Of a stretch of DNA of 64,000 bases, positions 45,149 through 56,095 are shown piece after piece (within the stretch, counting starts at the first letter, position 1; every line of letters starts with the position of its first letter). This DNA comes from Terebella lapidaria (taxonomy: Eukaryota; Annelida; Polychaeta; Terebellida; Terebellidae), in the NCBI GenBank assembly GCA_949152475.1, contig OX424567.1, forward strand, positions 26,499,402 to 26,563,401, given 5' to 3'. The notes under the pieces were generated by a model. That model saw nothing but the letters and a program-made list of their open reading frames with translations, did not search any database and was not told the origin of the DNA. Both the position numbers and the translations under genes were made by a program.

Positions 45149-45711
45149 CTGAGTCTGGTATTAAAGTTGCTGCCTTCGAATGTATGCAATATTTTTTTCA
45201 AAACCATTTTTTTGTTAAACACATCTAATCCAATATAACAAAAGGTGTGCTCAATGATTTTGACGATTATAGTCCGTCCCAGTTGTTTTTTCGTCCGTTT
45301 TAGTGCCCATTTTGTACCGTTTTGTAAATAAACAAACGAAGTGTATCCATCAAACCCGAATGTAAACAAATGCTAAAATCGCGCTTCAAAGTCCACATCG
45401 AGTACATTTTCCAGTTAGTTGTGCATATATAGTGTAGTTGTGAGAAAATAATCAGTGATAGGCCTATACCTTGATGTGCGTCTATCTCGCAATTCTATGC
45501 TTTGCTTACATCTGCGTATGATGGATACAGTTCCTGTATTTACGCGAGAACCGCCTGTTCAAATGAGCAAAATTTCGCTGAGGACTGGTTATTTTCATTA
45601 CAATTGATGTGAGTATGTTTCATCCACTTAGTTTAGCATGTTTAGTATGGAATATAGTTTTAAAAAAATATTGACTGGTTTCGAAGGCAGCTGCTTTAAT
45701 TAGGTACTCAG
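45149..45711. mobile_element. 563-bp MITE with about 32-bp inverted repeats
   Basis: CTGAGTCTGGTATTAAAGTT GCTGCCTTCGAA (45149-45180) is mirrored at 45680-45711 (TTCGAAGGCAGCTGC TTTAAT...ACTCAG) with several mismatches. The interior is AT-rich and non-coding. No clear target duplication was seen. Confidence 0.7.
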
Positions 45712-46447
45712 GAGCCAAGTTATTCACTATTTCACTGCGTGGCGATAGGCACCCGCGCAAACTATAGGCCTAGCCCATTCTCGCTGAATATGTTAAGTTC
45801 ATCCAAATAACATTTTGAAGAAGAATCAAATATAGCCTAAATGATCTCCATATTCAAGTGTCGGCCAGATAAATGATCCATGATGTATCTGACCAAGATC
45901 TAGGAACAATATATTGCATTCTACGCAACATCCCAATATATAAAGTCAAGTTTATCCATCAGTGAAACACGCTTTTTGGCCGTAGTTTCATTTTGAATTT
46001 CAGAATTCAGAATTCTATCTCAAAAATTAAAAAAGTTGGTACGGTCGAGTAATCTGATAGCCACCTTGACCATCGATAACAATGTTGATCGCTCAGACGC
46101 AGACAATCTTACGTGCCGACATCATGTACATGTAGTAGGCCTATAATCTGATAATATGACACGGGCATGTCAGTACCCATGTTCAGGTGACGTATCGACG
46201 ATTGTCATCTGGGTGATGGGGAGCTCTTCCGAATAAGTTTCTGGTTCGGTGTCGTGGACGATGGGGCGGCCAGGGCAGTCCTCGTTCTTGCAGAGATATG
46301 GCATTGCCGTGATTTTTGTCGGCGCAATGCTCGATCTTGAAGTCATACTGTTGTAACTTCTATGCACTATCAGAATAGTCATAGTATGCTATGATGACGT
46401 TAGTGGATGAGGTTGTGCTTGACGTGATACCACTTGACGTGATACCA
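45712..46447. other. intergenic DNA with a possible decayed coding patch
   Basis: Mostly AT-rich. On the minus strand 46382-46170 is GC-richer and encodes a polar peptide with CKNEDCPGRP and PETYSEELP, ending in a stop. It looks coding-like in composition, but I recognise no family and no convincing start or splice sites. Confidence 0.3.
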
Positions 46448-46865
46448 CTTGTCTGTTGATTGTGATCGTTGCAGTCATCTGGAAGAGTCCACATGGCGGG
46501 TTGTTCTGGGTTGGTCGCGGCTACACCCATTGTTTGTATCTATGCACAGGTTAGCTGATGAACACTTGTTGCATGTATGCCGGCCCTAGGCCTAACTTGT
46601 CTATTGATCGTGATCCATGAAGTCATCAGAGAGAGTCTCCACCTGGCGGGTTGCTCTGGGCTGGTCGTGGGTATACCTTTTTGTTTGTATCTGGCACAGG
46701 GGAGCTGATGGGTACTTGCGGCGTGTATGCCGGTCCTAGGCCTAACTTGTCTGTTGATCATGATTCTCCACATGGCGGTTTGCTCTGGGCTGGTCGCGGC
46801 TACATCCATTGTTCGTATCTGGCACAGGGTAACTGATGGGCACTTGCGGCTTGTAGGTCGGTCAT
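46448..46865 (-). repeat. three imperfect tandem units of 115-158 bp
   Basis: Units start near 46448, 46588 and 46746 and share CTTGTCTGTTGATCGTGATC, CACATGGCGGGTTGCTCTGG and GTATCTGGCACAGG. The minus-strand frame 47025-46540 crosses two units, giving the repeated peptide core ATSPEQ.A.WR and INRQVRPR. Whether this was ever translated is unclear; it may be a fragment of an old protein-coding repeat. Confidence 0.65.
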
Positions 46866-47029
46866 ACGCACACTGCCGGTGACTGTCTTCGAAGTTGATG
46901 TGTGCGGTCGGAGCAGCATTGGGATGATCAGAGCCCTGGGCACGGGTTGTGTTATCACTCTGGCATACAACAGGTGTGGCTGGTTGTATGCAGGTACTCC
47001 TGGCGACTGGTTTATTCTGGCCCATTGTT

Positions 47030-47335
47030 ATTAAAGTTAAAGTTATCAGATTTGATATAGCGATCTTTTCAGCCGAACTGAATCCGCTTTCAAAGGCGCT
47101 TTACACTTTAACCCCAGTCTGAGTGATTGTACTTGGAGCAGCCACACTCAAAGCGCTCTATACAACACCCATTATCAACCAGTACCCATTTAATCCTGGG
47201 TGAAGATAGACACATTAGTGGTAAATGCCTTGCCTAAGGACACTAGTGAAATAGCACAGCAGGCCAGCTCGAGACTCGAACCCATGATCTTTGGATTACG
47301 AGTCCGACGCCTTATTCACTGCGCCACTCACTCCA
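47030..47335 (-). mobile_element. SINE with tRNA-like head
   Basis: Read on the minus strand, 47335-47268 holds an internal RNA polymerase III promoter: box A-like TGGCGCAGTGA and box B-like GGTTCGAGTC at tRNA spacing. A body follows with GTCCTTAGGCAAGGCATT and ACCCAGGATTAAATGGGT blocks and then GTAAAGCGCC-type sequence, a layout of widespread metazoan tRNA-derived SINEs. The head does not fold convincingly as a functional tRNA, so it is not called as a tRNA gene. A short AACTTTAACTTTAATAA tail is seen at the left. Confidence 0.7.
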
Positions 47336-48389
47336 CGCCACTCACATTACCGACTCAGCTTGAGTGGTTGCAACAGTCTCAAGGGCTACTGCACTGTCTT
47401 ATGTGAACGCGACAGAACAACACTCTGCAGGCATGGACGCTGGTTGAAACGTTGCCTTTCCCAATAGGTTTGGTCGGAATTCGAGACCGGAACTGTTTTG
47501 AGTCTTGGTCGATGATCATTGCCAATGAGTTGGTTTATGGCGCCCTCTCGAAGTGTGATGGTGTCCCTAACGACACTGCTGTGCGTTGGTTTTAGGTGAA
47601 TATTCCCGGTAGGTTGACTGTCGAATGCAGCAAAGTAACTGTTTTAGTGGTCGGGTACTGGCACACTATCCGAGGGCTGTCGAGAGTCCTGGAACGCAGG
47701 TGCAGGCAGCACTGACATGCGCAGGGGTGCTAGCTGTTCCGACGTTCATCAGAGTTTGACAGGCACAGTTACTCGAGTACCGGTAATCATACTTACAGTT
47801 CCGATCAGTGCACTATACCACACGGAGCTGCGTCGGTCTTAGGTCGAGGTCCTTTGATCTTGATCCAAATTTCCCTGGAGATTCAGCGAGTTGTACTTCA
47901 TCAGGCATTGGGTCATGTGATAGCGACAGTGTGCTAGCGACAATATGTTCAGGGACAGTGGTTGAAGACGAACAGCGAGCCATGTGAAAATGACTTCACT
48001 ATTTGCACTAGGCAGCTGGAACAGATGTGGCAGCACCAGTGTCGATGATGGATCTCCCGGAGTTGCCATTGGCTTAGGATGAGATTCGTCCTTGACGGAG
48101 GCAAAAGTGTCCTTTCCGAGGTATCCAAGACGCTTTGAATCCTGATCATGGCTCGAATGTCATGCATTTTTCCTCGGGCTTATCTGGAACCAGTCTTTTA
48201 ATCAGTGTGTTAAAGGACAAACAAACCTCCGAGCCTTTTCATAGATTTATTCAGCCAAACACAAAAAGTCAGATTGATGGCGGGTTGATGGTCTCAATCA
48301 ATCAATCACATTCACACATATAATTATGCTTCCTGGGAAAGGTCGAAATCCAGGCCAAAGTATGTATCAATGTAAGTGTATCGTTTTAT
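47336..48389. other. intergenic DNA
   Basis: Moderately GC-rich DNA with short frames on both strands (for example 47839-48167 minus) but no recognisable domain. No promoter, RNA or clear repeat was identified. Confidence 0.35.
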
Positions 48390-48870
48390 GTCTGCTACCT
48401 AGGGCGCAAGCACCCCGCGCTGAGGCACGGTCACGGTCGTCGTCGTGATTACTGAAACTACAACCAGCCCGATGGTCTGCCACAGCCTGTGTTGCACCAT
48501 CCCAGGGCAAGAGACTGCTGATCACAGAGCAAGCCCCAAATCAGCACAGTCCCCCTTCTGGGCCCCCGATTGGAAATCGTCCCTGGGGCATGACCGACCC
48601 ACTCGAAGCTGAACAAGAGAGACATCTTGTCCTCTAGCTTCCTCTCGCTTCGTCAGCTCTGAAAGCAGGCTGGCAGTATCTATAAGAGCACACGAGAGAC
48701 GTAAGACCAGTGTTCAGTATAGTGGATGGATAGAGAGAAGGACGGTGAGTCGCCATGACAACTCACGAGTTTCGAACAGAAGTAGCCAAAAAAAGAATAA
48801 AGTTGATAACAAATCTCCTGCCGCGATCTTTGGGTAAAATCGCCACATGAGCATTTTTGTACTTAGCTCT
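48390..48870 (+). repeat. LTR-like relic, related to 54125-54640
   Basis: Several blocks match the segment beyond the other side of the Schlafen-like gene in the same order and orientation: GGAAATCGTCCC.GGGGC, an intervening TATA-like box (AGTATCTATAAGAGC here), and CTGCCGCG...AAAATCGCCACAT. Divergence is high. It may be a solo LTR or a non-autonomous element. Confidence 0.5.
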
Positions 48871-49168
48871 ATCAGTATATATGTTGTGATAGCAAACGAA
48901 AAATAGCAAAATCTGTAATACATGTAAATTCTCGCAGGGCCTTTCCCTCATAGTTTATTTTGTTTCCCATCAGCAGAATTTTTCAACATCAATATATTTT
49001 TAGTGTGTTTTTTTATATTAGCAGGAAACACCTAAATGCAAATGAAGTGCAAGTTACCGTCCTATTCCAATATGCGAGTCCGAAATATTGGACAGAATAA
49101 AAACCGAACTACTTAGATGAAAAATTGGTACACAAGAATTACATATCCTCACATGTATATCTTGGGTG

Positions 49169-52100
49169 TCAGTTTTGCTTGCTGACTTCAAGAGGGTCAG
49201 CTAGAACTAAAGAACGAACATCATACATTGTCAGTCCCTTTCTTAGGGCGGCCACGCCCAAGTAGCGATCTTTATACAAGAACAGGTTTTTCACATCCCC
49301 AGGTGCTCGGATTATTCTCTGCGGCTGTTCTGCAAATGTTGTCATGCGGTAGATATCTCGGCTGTCCCATTTTGAGAAGAGAAGAAAGCTTGCTGTGCTG
49401 TCCACGCAAATTGCACAAAGTTCCCTCACATGTCTGGTTACCAAGAAGCCGGTGTTTTCTCCTCTTGATTTTAACTCTACGATACCATTCTGGCAAGCAA
49501 CAAACGTGGCGCCGTTCTCACTTACGGCTAACCGGCGAGGTTGAACAAGGTGCTTTGTGTAACTCCACAATTCCCGGCCAGTTTCCTCAGATATACACTT
49601 GACAACCTGGAAATACACGTATGTCAAGAGTGTGTGCACATATGAATTTATATAGTGCCAATATGCTAGCTAGAAAACCACCGAAGCGAACCATAGGAGC
49701 CTACCTTATCTGTCAGTATAATGAGATATCCATAGCTATGGAACCTCATGGACGACAGCTTATCATAAAACTTCAAGGTGGCCTTCTTCTCTAGTGTTGT
49801 CACATCGTGCAAGAGACGCCCATGTACCTTGCTTTCCACATTGTACACAACAATTCTGCAGGGTGCTTCCATGCTCGAAACAGCAACTTTTGAGCCACTG
49901 ATGTTGCTACATGCACACTGAAGGTCCCCTGCTCTGGGGTCGTCGAACACAATTTTCACTGGAGTTCCATCCAGATCAGAAAAATGAATTTGAGGGAAAG
50001 AATATGTGATATATAATATCACAGGATGTATTGGTCCCTGTATGACACAGAAGTCATACACCCGATCTGTGGTTTCCTGTTGCCATAGCATCGTGACATC
50101 CTGGCATGGAAAACAAACAGAACATTAGAACATTCAGAAAAGTAAAGCATTTGATGTCTCGCTCATGACGATGCTCAACGACTTGACCTTGATATTGTTA
50201 TAAATTACAATTTATGAGATGAGAGACCACTTACACTTCCAGGGGCTTGGTCAAATCCAAAGTTGGCAGCCAGGGTTGGACTCAGATCAGACTCTACAAC
50301 AAATACAACTCTGGATATTCCTCTGGATGCTGCGAACGTCTTATAGCGTGGGTTCTTCAAGCTATGTCCAGTGTCTTTATTTGATTTCACCACGCTCTCA
50401 TTGGTGACGACCACACAAACTTTTCGGTCCATTCCGAGGAAATTTTGTAGCATGTCGATGGTATACCCCGTTACAGGAAAAGTGCTAGCATCATGAACCA
50501 CTACTGCATGGTCAGTGAATATCTTCATCAATGTGAACACATCTTCTTCAGATCTGTCCAAAAGGATTGCCACTTCGCCTGGTTCATAGGATGCAATCTC
50601 ATTGTTGATTGTCCTTTTGGGGTCCGTCAACTGTGTAACAAAGTCCAAGAGGCTGTTTGGTCTTTCATTTGAGAAAATATTGGGGAGATATCGTATTTCA
50701 ACGTCATCACCATCTTCGGCTCGTGAGCACTTTATTCTCTCAATATCGGGATAATTTAGAGAATCAAAGTTGGACTGTATGAAGGAGGTAATCTTGCGAG
50801 TATTTCTGTGAATATCCATGAGATGTTTAGCTGTGAAATGAAAATTGTTCCTGTAGCAAAATGATATCATATGTGATGCGATTTCTGTGCATCCTGTAGT
50901 ATCTTCATAATGCTGATAACGGCTGTCACCGAATATGAACAGACGTGTTTTTTTGGACTTTGCTACTGCCTCGAACAATGCAGCCCAGTGCTGCATGCTG
51001 AAGCATGTGTTTTGGAAGTCGTCGAATACCAAACAGTCGACAGACTGAAAGGGAATCTTCCGGATATGTGAGAGGAATACTTTTGCATTGGGCGCAACAA
51101 GTATTTTTCTTGCATCTAATCCTTTGTGAACTAGAAATTTTTTGAAAGTATCTGTCGTACACATGTATATGTAGTCCTGATGCCGCTGACAAAGATAAAG
51201 AGCAAGATATGTTTTGCCAGCTCCAGGGGGTCCTTCAATGAATACATAACGTTCAAGGTCAGTTGACAGAATGGCTTCCATTTGCATTGCTGTCAATTTA
51301 ACACTGAGTTCCTCACCGAAGATTGTTCTTATCCGTGTCTCATTCCGCAGTAACATTGCAGCCATGCTTAATTTGAACTGCTGCATTTGACTTGACTGTA
51401 TTGTGAACCAATCAGACATTGTTGACTGAGATTGCTTTTTCGTGGATTTCTGGTCCAAACTGTACAATCGACAGTCAATCCATGAGTTTGGTAATGGGTG
51501 AGGGGTTATGTCCAGCTGTTGGAGTATCCTTCTCTTGGTCATTCGTCCACACAGCAGGGTATACGTCCAGTCATCATTCATTTTCTTATCGAACTTCTCT
51601 ACCACCACCCAGAGCGTGATGCGGCCAGACTTGTCCACTTGGAATAAGTCGAACACATGATGTTTAGGTCTCGGAACATCACATTTCACATTGGTTGACC
51701 AACTGGAAGATGCTATCGCAAAGGAATCCTGAGATGTTTCCACAAGACCAAGAAATGTACTTATTCTTCTTGTCAGCTTACGCTGCACTGAAATTATAGT
51801 AGCCTTCGATGGTGTCAAATTCACAGGATTTGAGAAGACAAATATACTACTTTCGGCAAGTTCAGTGACGTTTTGATCAAGGTCAGTGCTGGTGTCTTTT
51901 AGTTTTTGTCTCCAATCTTTCTTGTGATGAGTGAATGACAGTTTTTTCGTCTCAATATAATAGTGTCGAGGATTAGCTGTAGAAGGGTTCCTATTTCCTC
52001 GTGGTGTTGGGTCGCTGTTCATTGATTTCCCATTGTTACCATTTGAGTTGTCAACCAAGGTTGAAGTGGAACTTTGTGTTTGATAACTCTCACTTTCGCC

Positions 52101-53732
52101 ATGGGAGCTTTCGTCAGGACATGAGCTTTGGTTATTGTTTGTTGCATTGGTGACGACACAGTCAACAGATGACAACACGGGAGTTGGAACAGAGTTTGCT
52201 CTCGCGAACACACGTATCGCTTGGAGCCACTCTTCAAAAACAACACTCTGTATGAAACCATCCTCATTCACTGTGAAAGCCTCAGGACATCGCAGCCAGA
52301 CCCCTCCTGGAAAATGTCTGAGGCCAATCACAATCAGGCGGCGTCTTTCCCCAGGAGAGGTACCGGTCACAGGTATAAACCTTATGGACCAACCTGCCGG
52401 TGTCTCTGGGAATGTGCTGCCATCGCCCCAAACTCTCTGATGTCCGTCAATGTCCTCTCTGAGATATCTCGAAATCAAAGATTCAATCTCTTCCTCATCA
52501 CGCTCACTAACAACTTGGCCTACTGTCATGTTTTCTTCCCTTTCCTCTATGCCGATCACCATGTGACCACCACACCGCCCATTCAGCAAGCGAGACAGTT
52601 GCTGCTTCAGGTCTCTGCTGTGGAGGTGACTTTTGTAGGAATTCTCAGTTCCATCAGCATATGACACAACTGTTGGCCAATATCTCAGAACGACATCTTT
52701 GCAGTTCCACACATCCACGTACGAATTATAGGCGAGTGAATCAATATTGCTGAGTTTGTTTCCACCAGTATCATTGAGACTTATGACAATGAGTCTTCGC
52801 CGTTCTCCAGGAGGTCCTCCATACACGGGAATGAACTTTACTTCGCATTTTAGATTCGTTTTTGTGCTGACAGAATTTCTCTTCACGAACTCAGTAATGA
52901 CACTTCTGACTCTTGTTTCGTCTTCCTCACTAATGATTTGTCCGCATGCCACGTATGATTTCTCGCTGATGCCGATAACCACGTGTCCCCCAGAAGGCAT
53001 GTTTGGCAAAGCTAGAAGGGTACGCTCCAGTCTCTTATCCTGCAGCCGTAGTTTGTAAGTATTTTTGTGCATATCGTTGTCGAATGTTGTGACAGCATTC
53101 CAGCACTTTAACTCGATGTTTTCCCCCTCTGTAATCTGTGACTTGGTGTTATATACAACAGAACCCAGTCCAGCAAACGGATCCGGACTGTGCCGTTCCG
53201 TAGTCCGTGTCATGACCCTGCTAACAGTGGCTATGTCTCTCACTGCCTTGTTGCCTGCTATATCTCTCACATACATATGTGTTTCCATGGTGATAAATAC
53301 ACCAGACTTCTTCACACATATTTGATATGGATAGGTTTCCAAGAGTCGAATACAAGATGTGTAGACATGGTCTGGAATGAATGCAAGTGCGTCCACGAGA
53401 TTTCTCTTCCACTTGTCCAGTGTTTTGGGTTCTGGGGGCTGATGGTTGCTACTTCTGATCTCTAAAATCCCACCAGATGTATTCAACAGTGCAGTCAAGA
53501 TCTGTTTCAGACTCGTCATTCCCGTGTCTTCCTTCACCGATTTGTCAAAGTCGACAATTACATAGAAGCAATATTCTGCACATTTTAACTGTGCTCCCGT
53601 GATTGTCAGGTGATGAAGATGTGGCACAGTTGCTGCAGACTGTCGATGTGCTTCGGGGCCCGAAGATCGTTGCACCATTGGGTCCCCAGACTGTTGGGCC
53701 TTAGCCACGGCACCCGGCGACTGGGCAGACAT
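49169..53732 (-). CDS. Schlafen-like AlbA_2 / P-loop NTPase / propeller protein, complement(join(49169..49606,49705..50100,50235..53732)), 1443 aa
   Basis: Predicted nucleic-acid-binding NTPase, probably in defence; function is inferred. Exon 1 (ATG 53732) ends at GGAAGT|GTAAGT. The introns are 134 and 98 nt, all junctions are phase 0, and both acceptors are clean (GCCAG, TTCCAG). Residues about 200-320 and 362-490 are two tandem AlbA_2-type domains (GGHVVIGISEK, GGHMVIGIEER, each followed by a PPGERRRLIVI or SPGERRRLIVI strand). A weaker related region may lie at 50-160. A low-complexity linker spans 525-590. The NTPase at about 810-1150 has Walker A GPPGAGKT (834-841), Walker B LVFDDF (901-906), GDSRYQ (935-940, SF1 motif III-like), HRNTRK (975-980) and a final ASRG (1135-1138). 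Residues 1167-1443 look like propeller blades (GSKVAVSSMEAPCRIVVYN, ETGRELWSY, RRLAVSENGATFVAC). Vertebrate Schlafens share AlbA plus SF1, not this tail. Confidence 0.85.
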
Positions 53733-54124
53733 CGTACCCTATTGGAACGGAAAGTAAAAAATCTGCTCGAACTGAAACCATTTGACGATGATTTGTTATT
53801 TATATCGAACATAACTACAAACGTTACGATTCAATGTTACCTGTAATACAGCTCGCAATCACATCTTTATTTGAACCACCTCCATAAAGTCCATGTAAAG
53901 TTATTGACTACCGTCCGCTCTTCGGGATCCTCGAGGATAGTCCTCTCTCATCCGAGTCCTTGCGGACGCGCATCCGCTATTCCGGATCCTCGCGGCAGGG
54001 CCGCTCACCGGAGGTCGCGGCGGACACGGTAACTACTTCATCATTAACGGTAACCAGGTAACAGCCCACCCGACACTCCCAGGCCTACGGACACCGTTCA
54101 GAAACTAGTTCATCCCTACGGTGT
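53733..54124. other. 5' flank of the Schlafen-like gene
   Basis: Probable promoter and possible 5' UTR exon: on the minus strand CCGTTCCAATAG just before the start codon could be an acceptor. From about 53910 the base composition changes to GC-rich with CGGATCCTCG repeats (GGGATCCTCGAGG, CCGGATCCTCGCGG), the start of the retroelement-like DNA that fills the rest of the window. Confidence 0.4.
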
Positions 54125-54640
54125 TAACTGGCGGGGCCTGGCGAGCCGCGGTCTGCCTCGGGGACGGAACCCCGTACAGTCCGACATGCTGGCCAGAGCC
54201 TCTGTCACATGTCCCGGGAAGGGAGAGAGCTGGCGATCCACAGGGCCGAAGGCCCCCGAGTCAGCAACTCGTCTCTCCCAGCCCGGGCCTCCCCACGGAA
54301 ATCGTCCCCAGGGCTCTAGGAGCCCACTACTCAGACCCAGGGAACACAAAGCTCATGGCGAGCCTCGTGTGCGTCCTAGTCTCGATCTTGGACAATCTCC
54401 TCGAACGAGTCGCTTCCAGTGTATATATAATACACCAGAAACTGCAGGGCGCACGCGAGGTTAAATCGATCCATTGTTATAGTTTACTGGAGCGTAAATT
54501 ACAATACGTCGCCGTGGCAACGCACGCTCGAACGGAGCATGTCAAAACAAGGCCAAGTACAGAAAGGCCACATAAATGGCATTTATGTTTACAATCACCT
54601 GCCGCGTGCTTAGGGCAAAATCGCCACATTACCCCCTTCT
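54125..54640 (+). repeat. LTR-like segment, related to 48390-48870
   Basis: Shares ordered blocks with the relic on the other side of the Schlafen-like gene (GGAAATCGTCCCCAGGGC, CACCTGCCGCGTGC, CAAAATCGCCACATT) and contains a TATA-like GTATATATAATAC near 54420. Frames on both strands are non-coding. I could not find a matching partner between 58600 and 60500, so it is not proven to be the LTR of the ORFs next to it. Confidence 0.45.
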
Positions 54641-55154
54641 TACAATGTTGGTCCCCAACATGTTCCACCCGCGCCCAAAATGCTCGAAACCCGACGAAGG
54701 CTTCGCATGGCGGGGGCCGGAAGAAGGCACGATGGCAACGCCCGGAAGTCACGGCGCAAACACTAGGACTTTAAGAGTCCCTTTTGGAAGGATGGGGAAC
54801 TACCCCTGGACTTACGGAGTAAACTATAACGCGCTTTGCAATTTTGAATAAATCCTCATAAACAAGCTAAAATTTTGACCGAGGTGGTCCAAAACCGTGT
54901 GATGACCTTGAAAGGTCATCCATTATAAAAGGACGGTGTGTCGAGTCTTTGGAATATCTTTAAGGTTAGACTTTAAATTTAGAAATTTTGTAAAACGACA
55001 CACCGAGTGATCAAAAGTGATAGTACCTCTAAAAATGTTGCCGACCGCCCTGCCGGCCGGCTCCTCAGATCCGCAGAGCGGGTCTGAGGCAGGGCGGAGC
55101 CGCGGGAGCGACTCCGGCACGCCGCCGCACACGTGCAGCGACGAGGCTAGCACC
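54641..55154. other. non-coding DNA downstream of the coiled-coil ORF
   Basis: Contains TGACCTTGAAAGGTCATCC, close to palindromic, and an inverted pair CGGTGTGTCG/CGACACACCG at about 54945 and 54995 enclosing AT-rich DNA. From about 55040 GC-rich retroelement-like sequence begins. No gene was seen. Confidence 0.4.
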
Positions 55155-56095
55155 CTAGCCTTCCTCCGTTGTCATCGGCTCCTCATCCGTGCCGCCTGTC
55201 TTGGGGTCTGGCGGCGGTGACGGGTCCCTACGCCGCGGACGCAGCGGAGCCGGCATAGTGAAAGCCGGCTGCACGGGCGGATGAGGCAGGCCCGGTGAAG
55301 CTTGCACGGGCTTTTGTGGTGAGCCCTGCAATCCGGGTCCTGACGGAGCCATCACAACGGAGGCCGGTAGAGATGTCGCGCCGAGATCTGCAATGGCGCG
55401 GAACATCTCCACCGTATCGCGGGTGCGCTGTGGACCGGCCGTCCGTTCTCCCCACACCTGGACTAGGTATGGGTAGATGGCCAGCTCCAAAGCGGCATCC
55501 GCGCGCCGGAGAGCCGCCTGGTTCAGGGCGGACGACTCGGGGTCATCGACGCCCTGGAGCAGGCGAGTCCGAGCGGCCTCGGCTTCGTCAAGACGACGCC
55601 GTAGCTGCTCATTCTCAGCCTCCAGGTGCTCCATCCGTGCGGCTACCTCTGGGGCGGGGGCGGACGCCCCGGACTGCTCGGCAAGAGCGGCGGTCCGACC
55701 CTGGTCGAACGCGCGCCGCTCAATGACGGCCGACAAAGTCCGGTAGCTCTCTAGGCTCCGCCGGGTGCCTTCCATGAGGCCCTGGTCGTATGCGAGATCG
55801 CATGCGACACGGGAGGCCTCGGCGCGGCACCGGCTGAACCGATCCAGAGAGCTGTCCATCTCCGCCACAAGGTACTCCGCCGCTCGGGTGAGTCGACCAC
55901 GCTGGGGGTGATCCCAGGGGTGCTCCTCCCGAGCGCGGACCAACGCGGCTACACCTGCGGACCCCAAGTCACGAATGGCTCGGGGCACCGGCAGGTTCAC
56001 CAACGCCGGATCACCGGGGATCCGGTCCATACCATCGCGACGATGGCCGACCGCCTGGCCTACAGACTCGCGGAAAGTCTCGTAGGGTCGTGGGA
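55155..56095 (-). CDS. retroelement-associated coiled-coil ORF, C-terminal frame
   Basis: A frame open from 56246 to a stop at 55155. Its coding-like part begins at about 56095, where the preceding zinc-finger ORF leaves the frame: the 861-residue ORF keeps reading to 56011 in a proline/arginine-rich, shadow-like tail. The product has a helical, charged centre with a coiled coil (RMEHLEAENEQLRRRLDEAE), an LELAIYPYLVQVWGERT helix, and a Pro-rich tail. I read it as the continuation of the upstream ORF after a frameshift, mutational or programmed. No known family was recognised; it could be part of a gag-like protein. Confidence 0.5.

Noticed and set aside
47268..47335. Minus-strand tRNA gene
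   Set aside because: Box A and box B are present but the arms do not fold into a good cloverleaf, and a SINE body follows directly.
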